Source of the DNA: Acidobacteriaceae bacterium | Lineage (GTDB): Bacteria; Acidobacteriota; Terriglobia; Terriglobales; Acidobacteriaceae | Reading direction: 5' to 3' | Length of the DNA stretch: 18,055 nucleotides | Assembly (NCBI GenBank): GCA_027311125.1 | Contig: DAICZO010000002.1 | Location: 1 to 18,055 of the forward strand | Part shown: piece after piece, positions 1 through 8,193 of the stretch | Numbering within the stretch: position 1 is the stretch's first letter | How the letters are laid out: each line of letters opens with the position of its first letter | Program-made: the position numbers and the translations under genes | Notes under the pieces: generated by a model | What the model was told of the DNA's origin: nothing | The model's database searches: none | The model's input: the letters and a program-made list of their open reading frames with translations, nothing else

Positions 1-1
1 G

Positions 2-1267
2 GCGGAGTACTTTGCCGAGGACAGTCTGGATGGCACGCCCGTGTTGACTCGGGTGGACAAGCAGATTGATTTTGACTGGAACTCGGCGAGTCCGGTTGCG
101 GGTGCTCCGGCGGAGCATTTTGCCGTGCGCTGGAGTGGGACGATCACAGCACCGAAGGCTGGGAGTTATCAGTTCATGATGAGGCTGGCACACTGCTACC
201 CGTGTGCTGACCATGAACGATTTGCGGTGTATCTGGATGGGAAGCCGGTGGCAGGATTTGCTACCAAGCAGGATGCGGCCACGCGATCGAGCACGACACC
301 GCAGTTTACGATGTCATTTGCAGATACGCGGCCACATCAGTTTCGGGTGGAGTATCTGCACAAGGCAAAGCTGTTTGGCGCGGGGCTCTCATTGGAGTGG
401 ACGCCTGATCCGGCTGCGTTGCTACCGGAGGCGGTGGAAGCGGCGAAGCAGGCGGATGTAGTGGTGGCGTTTGTGGGACTGTCTCCGGAGCTTGAGGGCG
501 AGGAGATGAAGATTAATGTGGAAGGCTTCTCCGGGGGAGACCGTACCGACATCAAGCTGCCGGCGCCTCAGGAAGCGATGCTGGAGGCTGTGGCCGCGAC
601 GGGCAAGCCGCTGGTGGTGGTGCTGGTGAATGGGAGTGCGTTGGCGACGAATTGGGAGCAGGAGCATGCGAAGGCGATTCTGGAAGCGTGGTATCCGGGG
701 CAGGCGGGTGGAGAGGCGATCGCGCAGACGCTGAGCGGCAGAAACAATCCGGGTGGTCGGTTGCCTGTAACGTTCTATCGCTCGCTGGAGCAGTTGCCTG
801 CGTTTGAGGATTATTCTATGAGCAACCGCACGTATCGCTACTTTCAAGGCAAGCCGCTGTATGGGTTCGGTTATGGACTGAGCTATACCACGTTTGCATA
901 TTCGGGACTGAAGCTTTCGACGGAGCATTTGCATGCAGGGGATTCGCTGGTAGTTGAGGCCGACGTAAAGAATACTGGCACACGTGAGGGTGATGAGGTT
1001 GCAGAGTTGTACCTGACACCGCCGCATACGGAGGTGTCTCCGGCGTTGGCGTTGGCGGGCTTCCAGCGGGTACATCTGGCTGTGGGTGAGACCCGGCACG
1101 TACAGTTCCGCCTGGATGCCCGGACGCTCTCGCAGGTGGATGCCAAAGGCGTGCGGGCAGTGACGCCCGGTGAGTATGGCATCTCTATTGGCGGAGGACA
1201 GCCGATGGCGGGTGGCGGGCAGAGGGCTGCGTTTGCGATAGAAGGAATGAAGGAGATGGCGCGTTGA
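2..1267 (+). CDS. GH3 family beta-glycosidase (beta-glucosidase/beta-xylosidase), 5' end outside window
   Basis: The frame is open from base 2, so the start and the N-terminal catalytic barrel, including the nucleophile Asp, lie upstream. The visible 421 residues begin inside a PA14 domain (about residues 1-130) and continue into the second GH3 domain, with FVGLSPELEGEEM followed by GGDRTDIKLP. A C-terminal fibronectin-III-like domain starts near FAYSGLKLS. The segment closely parallels the complete GH3 at 8194-10848, sharing the LPVTFYRSLE, NRTYRYF and GFGYGLSYTTF motifs, so the two are paralogues. In related GH3 enzymes the acid/base Glu lies in or near the EGEE segment. The role inferred from the family is release of terminal glucose or xylose from plant oligosaccharides, probably in the periplasm or outside the cell. 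A mannonate dehydratase follows after 57 bp on the same strand, probably in the same operon. The exact substrate cannot be told from this part. Confidence 0.93.
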   Translation, partial: AEYFAEDSLDGTPVLTRVDKQIDFDWNSASPVAGAPAEHFAVRWSGTITAPKAGSYQFMMRLAHCYPCADHERFAVYLDGKPVAGFATKQDAATRSSTTPQFTMSFADTRPHQFRVEYLHKAKLFGAGLSLEWTPDPAALLPEAVEAAKQADVVVAFVGLSPELEGEEMKINVEGFSGGDRTDIKLPAPQEAMLEAVAATGKPLVVVLVNGSALATNWEQEHAKAILEAWYPGQAGGEAIAQTLSGRNNPGGRLPVTFYRSLEQLPAFEDYSMSNRTYRYFQGKPLYGFGYGLSYTTFAYSGLKLSTEHLHAGDSLVVEADVKNTGTREGDEVAELYLTPPHTEVSPALALAGFQRVHLAVGETRHVQFRLDARTLSQVDAKGVRAVTPGEYGISIGGGQPMAGGGQRAAFAIEGMKEMAR

Positions 1268-1324
1268 CTGCTGCCAGTGTGGCTATACGGCGTGAATCCA
1301 TAAGCAAGCTGAGATGAGGAAGGT

Positions 1325-2533
1325 ATGAAGATTACTGCAGCACGATTGATCGTGTGTTCGCCGGACCGCAATTTTGTGACTCTGAAGATCGAGACGGATA
1401 GCGGGTTGTATGGATTGGGCGATGCGACGTTGAATGGACGCGAGCTTGCGGTAGCAAGTTACCTGACGGAGCATGTGTTGCCTTGTCTGATTGGCCGCGA
1501 TCCTTTTGAGACTGAGGATGTGTGGCAGTATCTGTACCGGGGAGCGTACTGGCGACGCGGCCCGGTGACGATGACTGTAATTGCAGCGGTGGATGTGGCG
1601 CTGTGGGACATCAAAGGTAAGGCCTTGAACACTCCGGTATATAACCTGCTGGGCTGGAAGAGTCGTGGCGGGGTGATGGTGTATACGCATGCGAACGGGC
1701 GGGATATTGCGGAGGCGATTGACTCGGTACAGCAGCATATTGCGGGGGGGTATCTTGCGGTGCGGGCGCAGTGTGGAGTCCCGGGTGTTGAGAGCAGCTA
1801 TGGTGTCCCCAAGGGTGGAAAGCCATACGAGCCAGCAGAGAGAGGCTTGCCGTCGGAGAGTCTGTGGTCGACGGAGAGGTATTTGAATTTTGAGCCGTCG
1901 TTGTTTGAGCAGGTACGGATTGCGGCAGGCAACGATGTGCATCTGCTGCATGACGTTCATCATCGGTTGACACCGATCGAGGCTGCGCGATTAGGGAAGT
2001 CGCTGGAGCCGTATCACTTGTTCTGGATGGAAGATCCTTGCCCAGCGGAGTTGCAGGAGGGCTTTGAGTTGATACGCCGACACACGACGACACCGATCGC
2101 GACGGGAGAGGTCTTCAACTCGGTGTGGGATGCGCATGACTTGATTCGTCGACAGTGGATCGACTACATACGGATGACGATTGTTCACGGCGGTGGGATA
2201 ACTCATGCGAAGAAGACCGCGGATTTTGCGGCTCTGTATCAGGTGAGGACGGGATTCCATGGAGCGACGGATCTCTCGCCGGTAACGATGGCAGCAGCGT
2301 TGCACCTGGGGATTGCGATCCATAACTTTGGGATTCAGGAGCATATGGCGCATAGTGCGCTGACGGATGAAGTGTTTCCACACCAGTATCGGTTTGATGG
2401 AGGCTATATGCATCCGGGTGATGCGCCGGGACTGGGTGTGGATATTGATGAGACGCTGGCGGCCAAATTCCCGTACCAGCGGGCCTATTTGCCGATTGCA
2501 CGGAAGCTGGATGGTACGCTGACGGACTGGTAA
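1325..2533 (+). CDS. manD: D-mannonate dehydratase, enolase superfamily ManD
   Basis: This 402-residue protein has the usual ManD length. ManD enzymes dehydrate D-mannonate to 2-keto-3-deoxy-D-gluconate, a step of hexuronate catabolism in the cytoplasm. The Mg-binding acids appear as Asp210 (LLHDVHH), Glu236 (MEDP) and Glu262 (TGEVFN). His212, Tyr159 (ESSYGV), Arg283 (YIRMT), His312 (GFHGATD) and Glu339 (IQEH) fill the remaining active-site positions expected for characterised ManD proteins. The long loop around residues 150-185 that covers the active site is present. A GAGGAAGG ribosome site (1316-1323) lies just before the ATG. The gene follows the GH3 gene by 57 bp on the same strand, which suggests shared transcription and a link between glycan breakdown and uronate use. 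Some ManD-subgroup proteins have low activity or prefer D-gluconate, so the substrate is likely rather than proven. Confidence 0.92.
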   Translation: MKITAARLIVCSPDRNFVTLKIETDSGLYGLGDATLNGRELAVASYLTEHVLPCLIGRDPFETEDVWQYLYRGAYWRRGPVTMTVIAAVDVALWDIKGKALNTPVYNLLGWKSRGGVMVYTHANGRDIAEAIDSVQQHIAGGYLAVRAQCGVPGVESSYGVPKGGKPYEPAERGLPSESLWSTERYLNFEPSLFEQVRIAAGNDVHLLHDVHHRLTPIEAARLGKSLEPYHLFWMEDPCPAELQEGFELIRRHTTTPIATGEVFNSVWDAHDLIRRQWIDYIRMTIVHGGGITHAKKTADFAALYQVRTGFHGATDLSPVTMAAALHLGIAIHNFGIQEHMAHSALTDEVFPHQYRFDGGYMHPGDAPGLGVDIDETLAAKFPYQRAYLPIARKLDGTLTDW

Positions 2534-2567
2534 GTTATGGCGTTGATGTGGAGGGTGGGCGAATCGA

Positions 2568-3383
2568 CTAGAAGTGTTGGTAGGCCTGGTTGAAGGCAGG
2601 TCGGGGCTGGGCATGGATGAAGGCAGAGACGTCGTAAGCCTGTTGCGCGGAGAGAATGCCCATTCGGTTTTGCGGCATGTTGTGTTTGACGAAGGCGGCC
2701 ATTTTAGTGACGTTGTTCATTCCGGCACCGTCGTTAAAGGAGTAAGGGCCCCAGAGCGGTGGGAAGAGTGGGGCGCGGCCTTGTCCGTGTGATCCATGAC
2801 AGCCTGCACATTGTTCCTTGTATATTTGTTCGCCGCGGACCGGGTCGGGCTTCAGATCAGGTAGTGTGATGAGGCCTCGGCCGACGAAAGGTTTGCGGTC
2901 GGGTTGGGGAAGTGAAAGCCATTGGATGTACGCGACGATGTCCTGCATCTCCGTACCCTGGTAGGCGACAGGCTTGCCGTTTTCGCTGCGGACGAAGCAC
3001 TCTTCGACCCGGTCTTGCAGGGAGATTTTGCGACCGGCGCGCTGGTTGAACATGGGGAAGAGAGCGGGCAGGCCGACCATGGGTGAGGCATAGGGCTGGA
3101 TGCCACCTTCCGCGTGGCAGTTGGAACAACTGACTTTGGACGAGGTGTACTTCGCGGCGTATTGGGGGGTCTCGTTGAAGAGAAGTTCGCCGCGACGGAT
3201 GCTATCGCCTTGCGGGCCCTTGGGGATGCTGGCGTGGCGAGGCGCCACCCAGGCCATGGCGTGACGCGGCGGGTGGGGAGGGTAGAAGAGCGCAAGATGG
3301 TGCAGGCGTAGTCCCAAAGCGATGATGCCAAGATACAGAACGGCCGTCAGCAGGACGGTAACGATGGCCCAGTTTCTCTGCAT
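2568..3383 (-). CDS. Membrane-anchored dihaem cytochrome c, TsdA (thiosulfate dehydrogenase)-like
   Basis: The protein has 271 residues from the ATG at 3383, whose A is also the last base of the upstream gene's TGA, so translation is probably coupled. A longer frame would start inside that gene and was not chosen. One hydrophobic helix (about residues 8-26) with no clear cleavage site should anchor it in the inner membrane, haems outward. Haem motifs are CSNCH (86-90) and CAGCH (192-196). Between them is VEECF with Cys129, 39 residues after the first haem His, about where TsdA places its unusual Cys haem ligand. PPLWGPYSFNDGAGM and the NMP motif (Met236) match the second TsdA domain. TsdA oxidises thiosulfate to tetrathionate or runs in reverse. 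The two upstream genes, an exported DsrE-like protein and a binding protein, support a sulfur role. A different electron-transfer role for a general dihaem cytochrome remains possible. Confidence 0.85.
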   Translation of the reverse strand: MQRNWAIVTVLLTAVLYLGIIALGLRLHHLALFYPPHPPRHAMAWVAPRHASIPKGPQGDSIRRGELLFNETPQYAAKYTSSKVSCSNCHAEGGIQPYASPMVGLPALFPMFNQRAGRKISLQDRVEECFVRSENGKPVAYQGTEMQDIVAYIQWLSLPQPDRKPFVGRGLITLPDLKPDPVRGEQIYKEQCAGCHGSHGQGRAPLFPPLWGPYSFNDGAGMNNVTKMAAFVKHNMPQNRMGILSAQQAYDVSAFIHAQPRPAFNQAYQHF

Positions 3384-4324
3384 CAATGATCTCGGCTGGC
3401 GGTGTAGTGCTTGAAGCCAAACTCGGCGTAGGCCGCTTGTGCTTCGTCGGATTGGAGGTAGGCGATCCATGCGGCCGCAGCGGCGGAGTGCGGGGCGTTA
3501 TGGACCACACCGGCGGCGTAGATGGCTGTCGTGTTAAGTTCGTCGGGGATCGCTACGCCGGAGATTGGATTCCCAATCTTTTGCTGGAAGCGAACCTCCG
3601 AGGCCCAGACGACACCTGCATCGACTTTGCCCTGCAGGACGCGCATGGGAGTCTGGCGGTGGTGAATCTGGGTAAGTGAGGTGGTGCCGTCGTGCACCTT
3701 TTGCGTGTAGACAGCGTCCACCAGCGCCTGTCCACCGGCTTTACGGAGTGAGTCGGATACCTGGCGGGCAACCCCTTCGGTTTCAGGATTGGGCATTGCG
3801 AGGCGCAGGGTGGGTGCAGCGAGATCCTTGAGGCCAGTGATCTGTTTTGGATTTCCTGCGGCGACCATGATTTCCAGATTGTTGGTGGCATAGCGCACGA
3901 CGTTGTCGACGACGCCTTGTTGGTGCAAGTCGTCGAGGACGCGGGCACCTGCCTCATAGACGTCGGGGACGACGTGAAGGGTAAGATTGCCGAGGGTGAT
4001 GGTGTTGTCCTGCTGCATCTGCTTGCGCAGGATGCCGGGAGGCAGGGTCTCGTAGAAGATGTGGCCAGCCAGTTCCGGGTGCTGCTTTTCAAAGCCCGCG
4101 ATGAGTCTGGGCAAAACGAAGAACTGGTTTCCACCAATGAAGAGAACCAGTTTGGCCTCCTGAGGGTTTCCGTGCAGGTCAGGTATGTTGTCTACGTCAT
4201 CGACGTGAAAGACGAGTCCTTTGCTGGAGGCTGGATTGTTAGTGCCTGCACTCCATGGCGGCGCGGTCTGCGCGATGGCGCAGAATGGGAGTAGCAGCGT
4301 AGTTGCCAGAATGATGTTGCGCAT
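3383..4324 (-). CDS. Periplasmic substrate-binding protein (type 2 fold, molybdate/sulfate-binding-like), orphan
   Basis: The ATG at 4324 begins a typical Sec signal peptide (MRNIILATTLLLPFCAIAQ, cleavage near residue 19) with GGACG a few bases upstream; the open frame reaches 4378 but that extension is not protein-like. The 313-residue product has the layout of a type 2 periplasmic binding protein of the ModA/sulfate-binding kind: KLVLFIGGNQFFVLPRLIAGF at the first lobe, a central section with TGLKDLAAPTLRLAMPNPETEGVA, then GKVDAGVVWASEVRF and a C-terminal LQSDEAQAAYAEFGF typical of this fold. No permease or ATPase gene is adjacent, so it may deliver a ligand to its operon partners rather than to a transporter. 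It lies 25 nt after the DsrE-like gene and overlaps the cytochrome gene by one base. The bound ligand is unknown; an oxyanion such as a sulfur compound, molybdate or tungstate is the natural guess. Confidence 0.85.
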   Translation of the reverse strand: MRNIILATTLLLPFCAIAQTAPPWSAGTNNPASSKGLVFHVDDVDNIPDLHGNPQEAKLVLFIGGNQFFVLPRLIAGFEKQHPELAGHIFYETLPPGILRKQMQQDNTITLGNLTLHVVPDVYEAGARVLDDLHQQGVVDNVVRYATNNLEIMVAAGNPKQITGLKDLAAPTLRLAMPNPETEGVARQVSDSLRKAGGQALVDAVYTQKVHDGTTSLTQIHHRQTPMRVLQGKVDAGVVWASEVRFQQKIGNPISGVAIPDELNTTAIYAAGVVHNAPHSAAAAAWIAYLQSDEAQAAYAEFGFKHYTASRDH

Positions 4325-4349
4325 CTTGAAGACGTCCTTGGCTGATGGG

Positions 4350-5042
4350 CTAGATGGTGATGTAGGTGAAGCGGCCATCGGACTGAAGCAGGGAGACTGC
4401 GGCTACCATGGCAGGTACGATAAGAACGCCCGGGATGGTGTGTGCTTGCAGGTCTTGCACGATCTCTTCAGGCGAGCTTTTGAGGGAGTATTTGGCGACG
4501 AGTGCGTGGGCTTGTTCTTCGGTTGCGCTGTGGCAACTGAGAAACATGACGCCACGAGCTTGCAGGGCTTCGATGCTAGTGTCCTGCAGGGGGGAATCGG
4601 GCTCGTTGGGATTGGTCGAGGTGCCGCTGGACTTGCGGAGATAGATGTTCCGAGTAGCTGGCTTGCCTGTTTTGGGGTCGGTGACCTGAAGCCACTCGCC
4701 GAGGCGATACTTTTCCCACATGGCGTCGTCGAAGTTGAGCGTGTTGGAAGGACCGTGGAGGGCAGCGGCAAGCTTGATCTGATTGGCTGGGATGTTGAAG
4801 CCGAAGTGAAAGCCGTTCAAGGAGTTCTTGATGTTGCTGAGAAATTTACCTTCGCCGATGGCACGGATGTCAAACACCTGTTTGGCGCGTGCGGGGTGTT
4901 TGATGAGTTGATCAAACTCGGCAAACTTCCAGTCGGAGTGCTGGTAGACAAGCTGTGCCTGGGCCGAGGGAAGAGCAAGGCTACCCAAGGCGGCCATACC
5001 GGTGGTGATGGTTCCTACGAAAGATCTGCGGGAGAGGCTCAT
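4350..5042 (-). CDS. Tat-exported DsrE-like protein (putative sulfur-handling)
   Basis: The ATG at 5042 opens with a twin-arginine signal: SRRSFVG, a hydrophobic stretch, and SAQAQ with likely cleavage after residue 29. Upstream frame extension to 5243 is not protein-like. The mature part (about 200 residues) has the features of the DsrE/DsrF fold: IPANQIKLAAALHGPSNT (a strand and small-residue loop), DDAMWEKY, and ALQARGVMFLSCHSATEEQ. Cys170 in the last segment is the only cysteine and sits where DsrE-type proteins carry their sulfur-binding Cys. An inserted section (about residues 115-155) is rich in Gly, Thr, Ser and Pro. A role in carrying or sensing a sulfane sulfur atom is inferred from fold and neighbours. 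It is the first gene of the operon; the ribosome site is weak. The DsrE assignment is by eye, since this family diverges widely and some members have no known sulfur role. Confidence 0.7.
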   Translation of the reverse strand: MSLSRRSFVGTITTGMAALGSLALPSAQAQLVYQHSDWKFAEFDQLIKHPARAKQVFDIRAIGEGKFLSNIKNSLNGFHFGFNIPANQIKLAAALHGPSNTLNFDDAMWEKYRLGEWLQVTDPKTGKPATRNIYLRKSSGTSTNPNEPDSPLQDTSIEALQARGVMFLSCHSATEEQAHALVAKYSLKSSPEEIVQDLQAHTIPGVLIVPAMVAAVSLLQSDGRFTYITI

Positions 5043-5314
5043 GGAGGCCAATCTTACCAAAATGTTGATTGATTCGACTTGAGGTGTGGGGTGTTTTATT
5101 TTGTTGATCTGGAAGGAAGATACGGTGGTGGATGGGCGCTGGTGCGAATTACGTCCTGCAAGACACATTTGCTCAACGGGAATACGGCAACGAACTCTAT
5201 GTTCTTGCTCTGCATTTCCCCACAAATATTGGTAGATCAGCATGTAAGGTGTCGCGCAGCCGAAATCGTGAAAATCCCAAGGCTTTTGGGCAGCCTGAAG
5301 CGAAAGGTGATGGA
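5043..5314. other. Divergent intergenic region between DsrE-like operon and GH31 gene
   Basis: These 272 bases separate the starts of two divergent transcription units and should hold both promoters. Open frames run through it as extensions of both genes, but their translations look unlike protein. The start-proximal sequence AAAGGTGATGG before the GH31 ATG serves as its ribosome site. AT-rich patches occur around 5088-5105 and 5220-5240, but no pair of -35/-10 boxes was convincing enough to assign. Confidence 0.5.
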
Positions 5315-7771
5315 ATGGGTTCTCAGATTGATCGTTATGTGGATTGGAAAATACCAGTATTGAGGTTGGGACAGATTTTCATCGGGGCGGTGTCACTGGG
5401 AGCGGTGGCGATGGCCCAGAGTGGGGCGCTGGTGTTGGAGCGGGATGGCCGGGTAATTTCCTTGGAACCCTACGCCCCAAACATAGTGCGCGTGACGATG
5501 AGCACCGACAGGGCCACAGCCTCAGGCCGCCCTGGCTATGGGTTCGTAGCTCAGCCTTCGGCACAGGGATGGACACACGAGCGCGATTCAGAAGGCGATG
5601 AAGTATTTCGCTCGGCACGGATGGTTGTGCGCGTGTCGCCCGAGAATCTTCCCAAGGAGAAACGATCACAGCCCATGCCGCTCGACGCGTTGAATCTCGC
5701 GCTACGCGATCCTTACTTCGGAGGTGGGGGCGGGCACGGACCTCACAATGATGCTCTACAAGTGACCACGACGAACGGCAAGACGTTGCTACACATGCGT
5801 AGCTGGGCAATGATGCCGGAGAGTGCTGAGGTGGCGGCGGCTGATGCGGGGGCGAAGGGTTACAAGATTACGGCTGCATTCGATTCACCGCAGGGGGAAC
5901 ACTACTACGGATTAGGACAGCAGCAAAAGGGTTGGATGGACCTCCGAGACCACGAGATTCGCTGCTGGCACGACTACGGCGCACTTGGAGGCGAGAACGT
6001 TTGTGTTCCTTTTATGGTGTCAAGCCGAGGCTATGGTCTGGTATGGGATAACCCTTCCAAAACAACGATCAATCTGGGATTCAACGGAAGCAATTCGTGG
6101 TCGTCCGAGATCGGAGAGCGCGTTTCGTATTTCGTCATTGCAGGCGAGAGCAGTGACGAGATCTATGAGGGTTACCGCTTGCTCACCGGGGTGACACAAA
6201 TGTTGCCAAAGGCGGCTTATGGATTTATCCAGAGCAAGGCGATCTATCCGACGCAGGATCAGATTCTCGATGTGGCCAAGGAATATCGTCAGAAGAAGCT
6301 GCCGCTGGATGTGCTTGTGGTGGACTTCCTGAACATGACCAAGCAGGGTGAACTTGACCTCGATCCAAAGCGGTGGCCTGATCCGGCTGGGATGAATCGC
6401 GAACTACACTCGATGGGTGTGAAGTCGATGCTGAGCGTCTGGCCACACTTTGCAGCAGGAACACAGTTCTACGATGAGTTACTTAGCAAGGGCTGGTTGA
6501 TTCTCGACCGGCAGGGTGCTCCGGATTCTGGCGGCTACAGAAAGAATATCGGGCCGAATATTGACACCACGAACCCGGAAGCTGCGAAGTGGTTCTGGGA
6601 GAAGATACGTGACCGGTACGTAAAGCCCTACGGTTTCGATTACATCTGGCTGGATGAGACGGAACCGGACGTTGATCCCGCGAATGATAGGTTCACGATC
6701 GGTTCGGGCACGCGGTACTACAACGTGTATCCACTGTTTCACACGGCCGCGGTATATGAGGGCTTTCGGCGCGACTTTGGAGACAGCCATCGGATGATGA
6801 TTTTAGCCCGGGCTGCATATCTCGGCGCGCAGCGTAATGGGACGGTATTTTGGTCGAGCGATATTGTCTCGACCTGGGATATGCTCAAGCGCTCGGTCCC
6901 TGCGGGGTTGAACTTCACCGCTACCGGTCTGCCCTACTGGGACACTGATATTGCTGGGTTCTTCTCGCCATCGGTTCCGGCGGACTACCACGCCGAACAC
7001 AAACCGCTTATCGATGGGTCCGATGTTCGTGCCACCATTGGCAACTATGAGGATTATCCCGAGCTATTCGTACGATGGTTCGAATGGGGTGCCTTTCAAC
7101 CTGTGATGCGTACCCATGGAGAAAGAAATCACAACGAAGTATGGTCCTACGGTAAACAGGCCGAACCCATTCTCGCGAAGTATTTGAAGCTGCGTTACCA
7201 GCTTCTGCCGTACACCTACTCGGTTGCCTATCGCAGCTACCAAACCGGCGCTCCGTATATGAGGGCTTTGTTTATGGATTTTCCTTTGGATGCTAAGGCC
7301 GCCGATATTCCGGATGAATATATGTACGGTCCTGCATTCCTGGTAGGTCCGGTAGTGGAGCAGGGCGCCACATCCCGAAGTGTTTATTTGCCCGCTGGCT
7401 GCGACTGGTACAACTACTGGACGAACGAACGCCTGCACGGCGGACAGACGATTGAGACGGATGCACCCATCGATACGCTGCCGCTGTTTGTGAGAGCAGG
7501 AAGCATTGTGCCTGTTGGGTCCGAGATCGGGAGCACCGAGGAGGCGCAGACGATTGCATCGGTGCGGATATATCCGGGAGCCGACGCTACGTTTACTCTT
7601 TTTCAGGATGACGGCACTACCTATGGATATGAGAAGGGCGCTGGATCGATCACGAAGCTGACATGGGATGACAAAGCTCAACGGCTTAATCATGAAGGTG
7701 CCCCACCATGGCCTGGGCGGGACGAGTCAGTAGTAACAGTGGTAAGCAAGTCGCTTAGAGCAGTTCCGTAA
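5315..7771 (+). CDS. GH31 alpha-glycosidase (alpha-xylosidase/alpha-glucosidase-like), secreted
   Basis: The ATG at 5315 was chosen because GAAAGGTGATGG precedes it and it begins a signal peptide (hydrophobic residues about 16-33, AMA-Q cleavage near 34). The 818-residue product has the GH31 layout: N-terminal galactose-mutarotase-like domain (GALVLERDGRVISLEPYAPN), catalytic barrel, and a C-terminal beta domain with FTLFQDDGTTYGYEKG typical of DUF5110. The nucleophile is Asp447 in YIWLDETEPD and the acid/base Asp516 in VFWSSDIV; GLPYWDTDIAGFF is another family signature. GH31 enzymes remove alpha-linked terminal sugars. Similarity of the GLPYWDTDIAGFF region to secreted xyloglucan-active enzymes and the GH3 neighbour suggest alpha-xylosidase activity, but alpha-glucosidase cannot be excluded. 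It lacks the PA14 insertion found in some relatives. The gene is divergent from the sulfur-like operon and has about 420 bp before the next start. Confidence 0.92.
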   Translation: MGSQIDRYVDWKIPVLRLGQIFIGAVSLGAVAMAQSGALVLERDGRVISLEPYAPNIVRVTMSTDRATASGRPGYGFVAQPSAQGWTHERDSEGDEVFRSARMVVRVSPENLPKEKRSQPMPLDALNLALRDPYFGGGGGHGPHNDALQVTTTNGKTLLHMRSWAMMPESAEVAAADAGAKGYKITAAFDSPQGEHYYGLGQQQKGWMDLRDHEIRCWHDYGALGGENVCVPFMVSSRGYGLVWDNPSKTTINLGFNGSNSWSSEIGERVSYFVIAGESSDEIYEGYRLLTGVTQMLPKAAYGFIQSKAIYPTQDQILDVAKEYRQKKLPLDVLVVDFLNMTKQGELDLDPKRWPDPAGMNRELHSMGVKSMLSVWPHFAAGTQFYDELLSKGWLILDRQGAPDSGGYRKNIGPNIDTTNPEAAKWFWEKIRDRYVKPYGFDYIWLDETEPDVDPANDRFTIGSGTRYYNVYPLFHTAAVYEGFRRDFGDSHRMMILARAAYLGAQRNGTVFWSSDIVSTWDMLKRSVPAGLNFTATGLPYWDTDIAGFFSPSVPADYHAEHKPLIDGSDVRATIGNYEDYPELFVRWFEWGAFQPVMRTHGERNHNEVWSYGKQAEPILAKYLKLRYQLLPYTYSVAYRSYQTGAPYMRALFMDFPLDAKAADIPDEYMYGPAFLVGPVVEQGATSRSVYLPAGCDWYNYWTNERLHGGQTIETDAPIDTLPLFVRAGSIVPVGSEIGSTEEAQTIASVRIYPGADATFTLFQDDGTTYGYEKGAGSITKLTWDDKAQRLNHEGAPPWPGRDESVVTVVSKSLRAVP

Positions 7772-8193
7772 GTCCTTTGCGCCCCCGGATCTGTTTTTTG
7801 GGTTCCGGTCGACGACTGAAACGAAACGCTAGTAGCACTGTTGTATCGGGTCGTCTAACAAGACGAAATTCTCTGACTTACTGTCAGAAGCGCTGCCACG
7901 CTCACTACCGATGCGCTGCTTGCCTTTGTTGATCAGTACATCGGCGATCTGAAGCCGTACCGCGTAATCTTGATGGACGCGGCGGTGACCAGCATGCACT
8001 GCACCTCGGTGCGACGAAAGTCTTCCGAGGTGCTGGATCACGATGGCGTCGTCAACACGATTACGATTTACCGCGGCACACACCCCAGCGCCGTTCGGGA
8101 CCGCTTCCAGAATTTTGTTGTGCCGTTCTTCAGCAAGAGCCTTTGCTTCACCGCCGTCTGCCACTAGAGTTAAGCAACATCTTGGAGGATGCC
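7772..8193. other. Intergenic region between GH31 and GH3
   Basis: The 422 bases hold the truncated frame described separately. Short inverted repeats occur: TCGTCT/AGACGA with a 4-nt loop at 7851-7866 and CTGAC/GTCAG just after it. A run of six T lies within the loop of a weak CCGGA/TCCGG pair near 7786-7809, which is not the order of an intrinsic terminator. No convincing promoter was found. Confidence 0.35.
7877..8167 (+). pseudogene. Unrecognised 5'-truncated reading frame upstream of GH3
   Basis: A frame opened by a TGA at 7874 runs 96 codons to a TAG ending at 8167. It has protein-like composition, for example TDALLAFVDQYIGDLKPYRV and TITIYRGTHPSAVRDRFQNF, but no ATG until 7973 and no ribosome site there, so it resembles the tail of a gene that has lost its start. 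The first part is faintly like the region before a catalytic Asp in IS630-type DDE transposases, but the rest does not continue the match. A minus-strand frame (8164-7829) also stays open across it. I do not recognise the product. The tail ends 26 bp before the GH3 start, so the stretch may be a scar of rearrangement. Confidence 0.3.

Noticed and set aside
422..1099. A 225-codon minus-strand frame opposite the partial GH3
   Set aside because: Its translation is Arg/Leu-rich and low in domain character, as expected for an antisense shadow of a G-rich gene.
4221..5072. A 283-codon plus-strand frame opposite the DsrE-like gene
   Set aside because: The minus strand encodes a Tat signal and a DsrE-like fold with sensible gene spacing; the plus frame has no recognisable content or ribosome site and is explained by codon bias of the real gene.
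5132..5314. A 61-codon N-terminal extension of the GH31 protein
   Set aside because: The extension would precede a clear signal peptide that has its own ribosome site at 5315, and it shows no protein-like pattern.
7829..8164. A 111-codon minus-strand frame upstream of the GH3 gene
   Set aside because: It starts just before the GH3 ribosome site with no Shine-Dalgarno of its own, and no family was recognised; the plus-strand frame there looks at least as protein-like.
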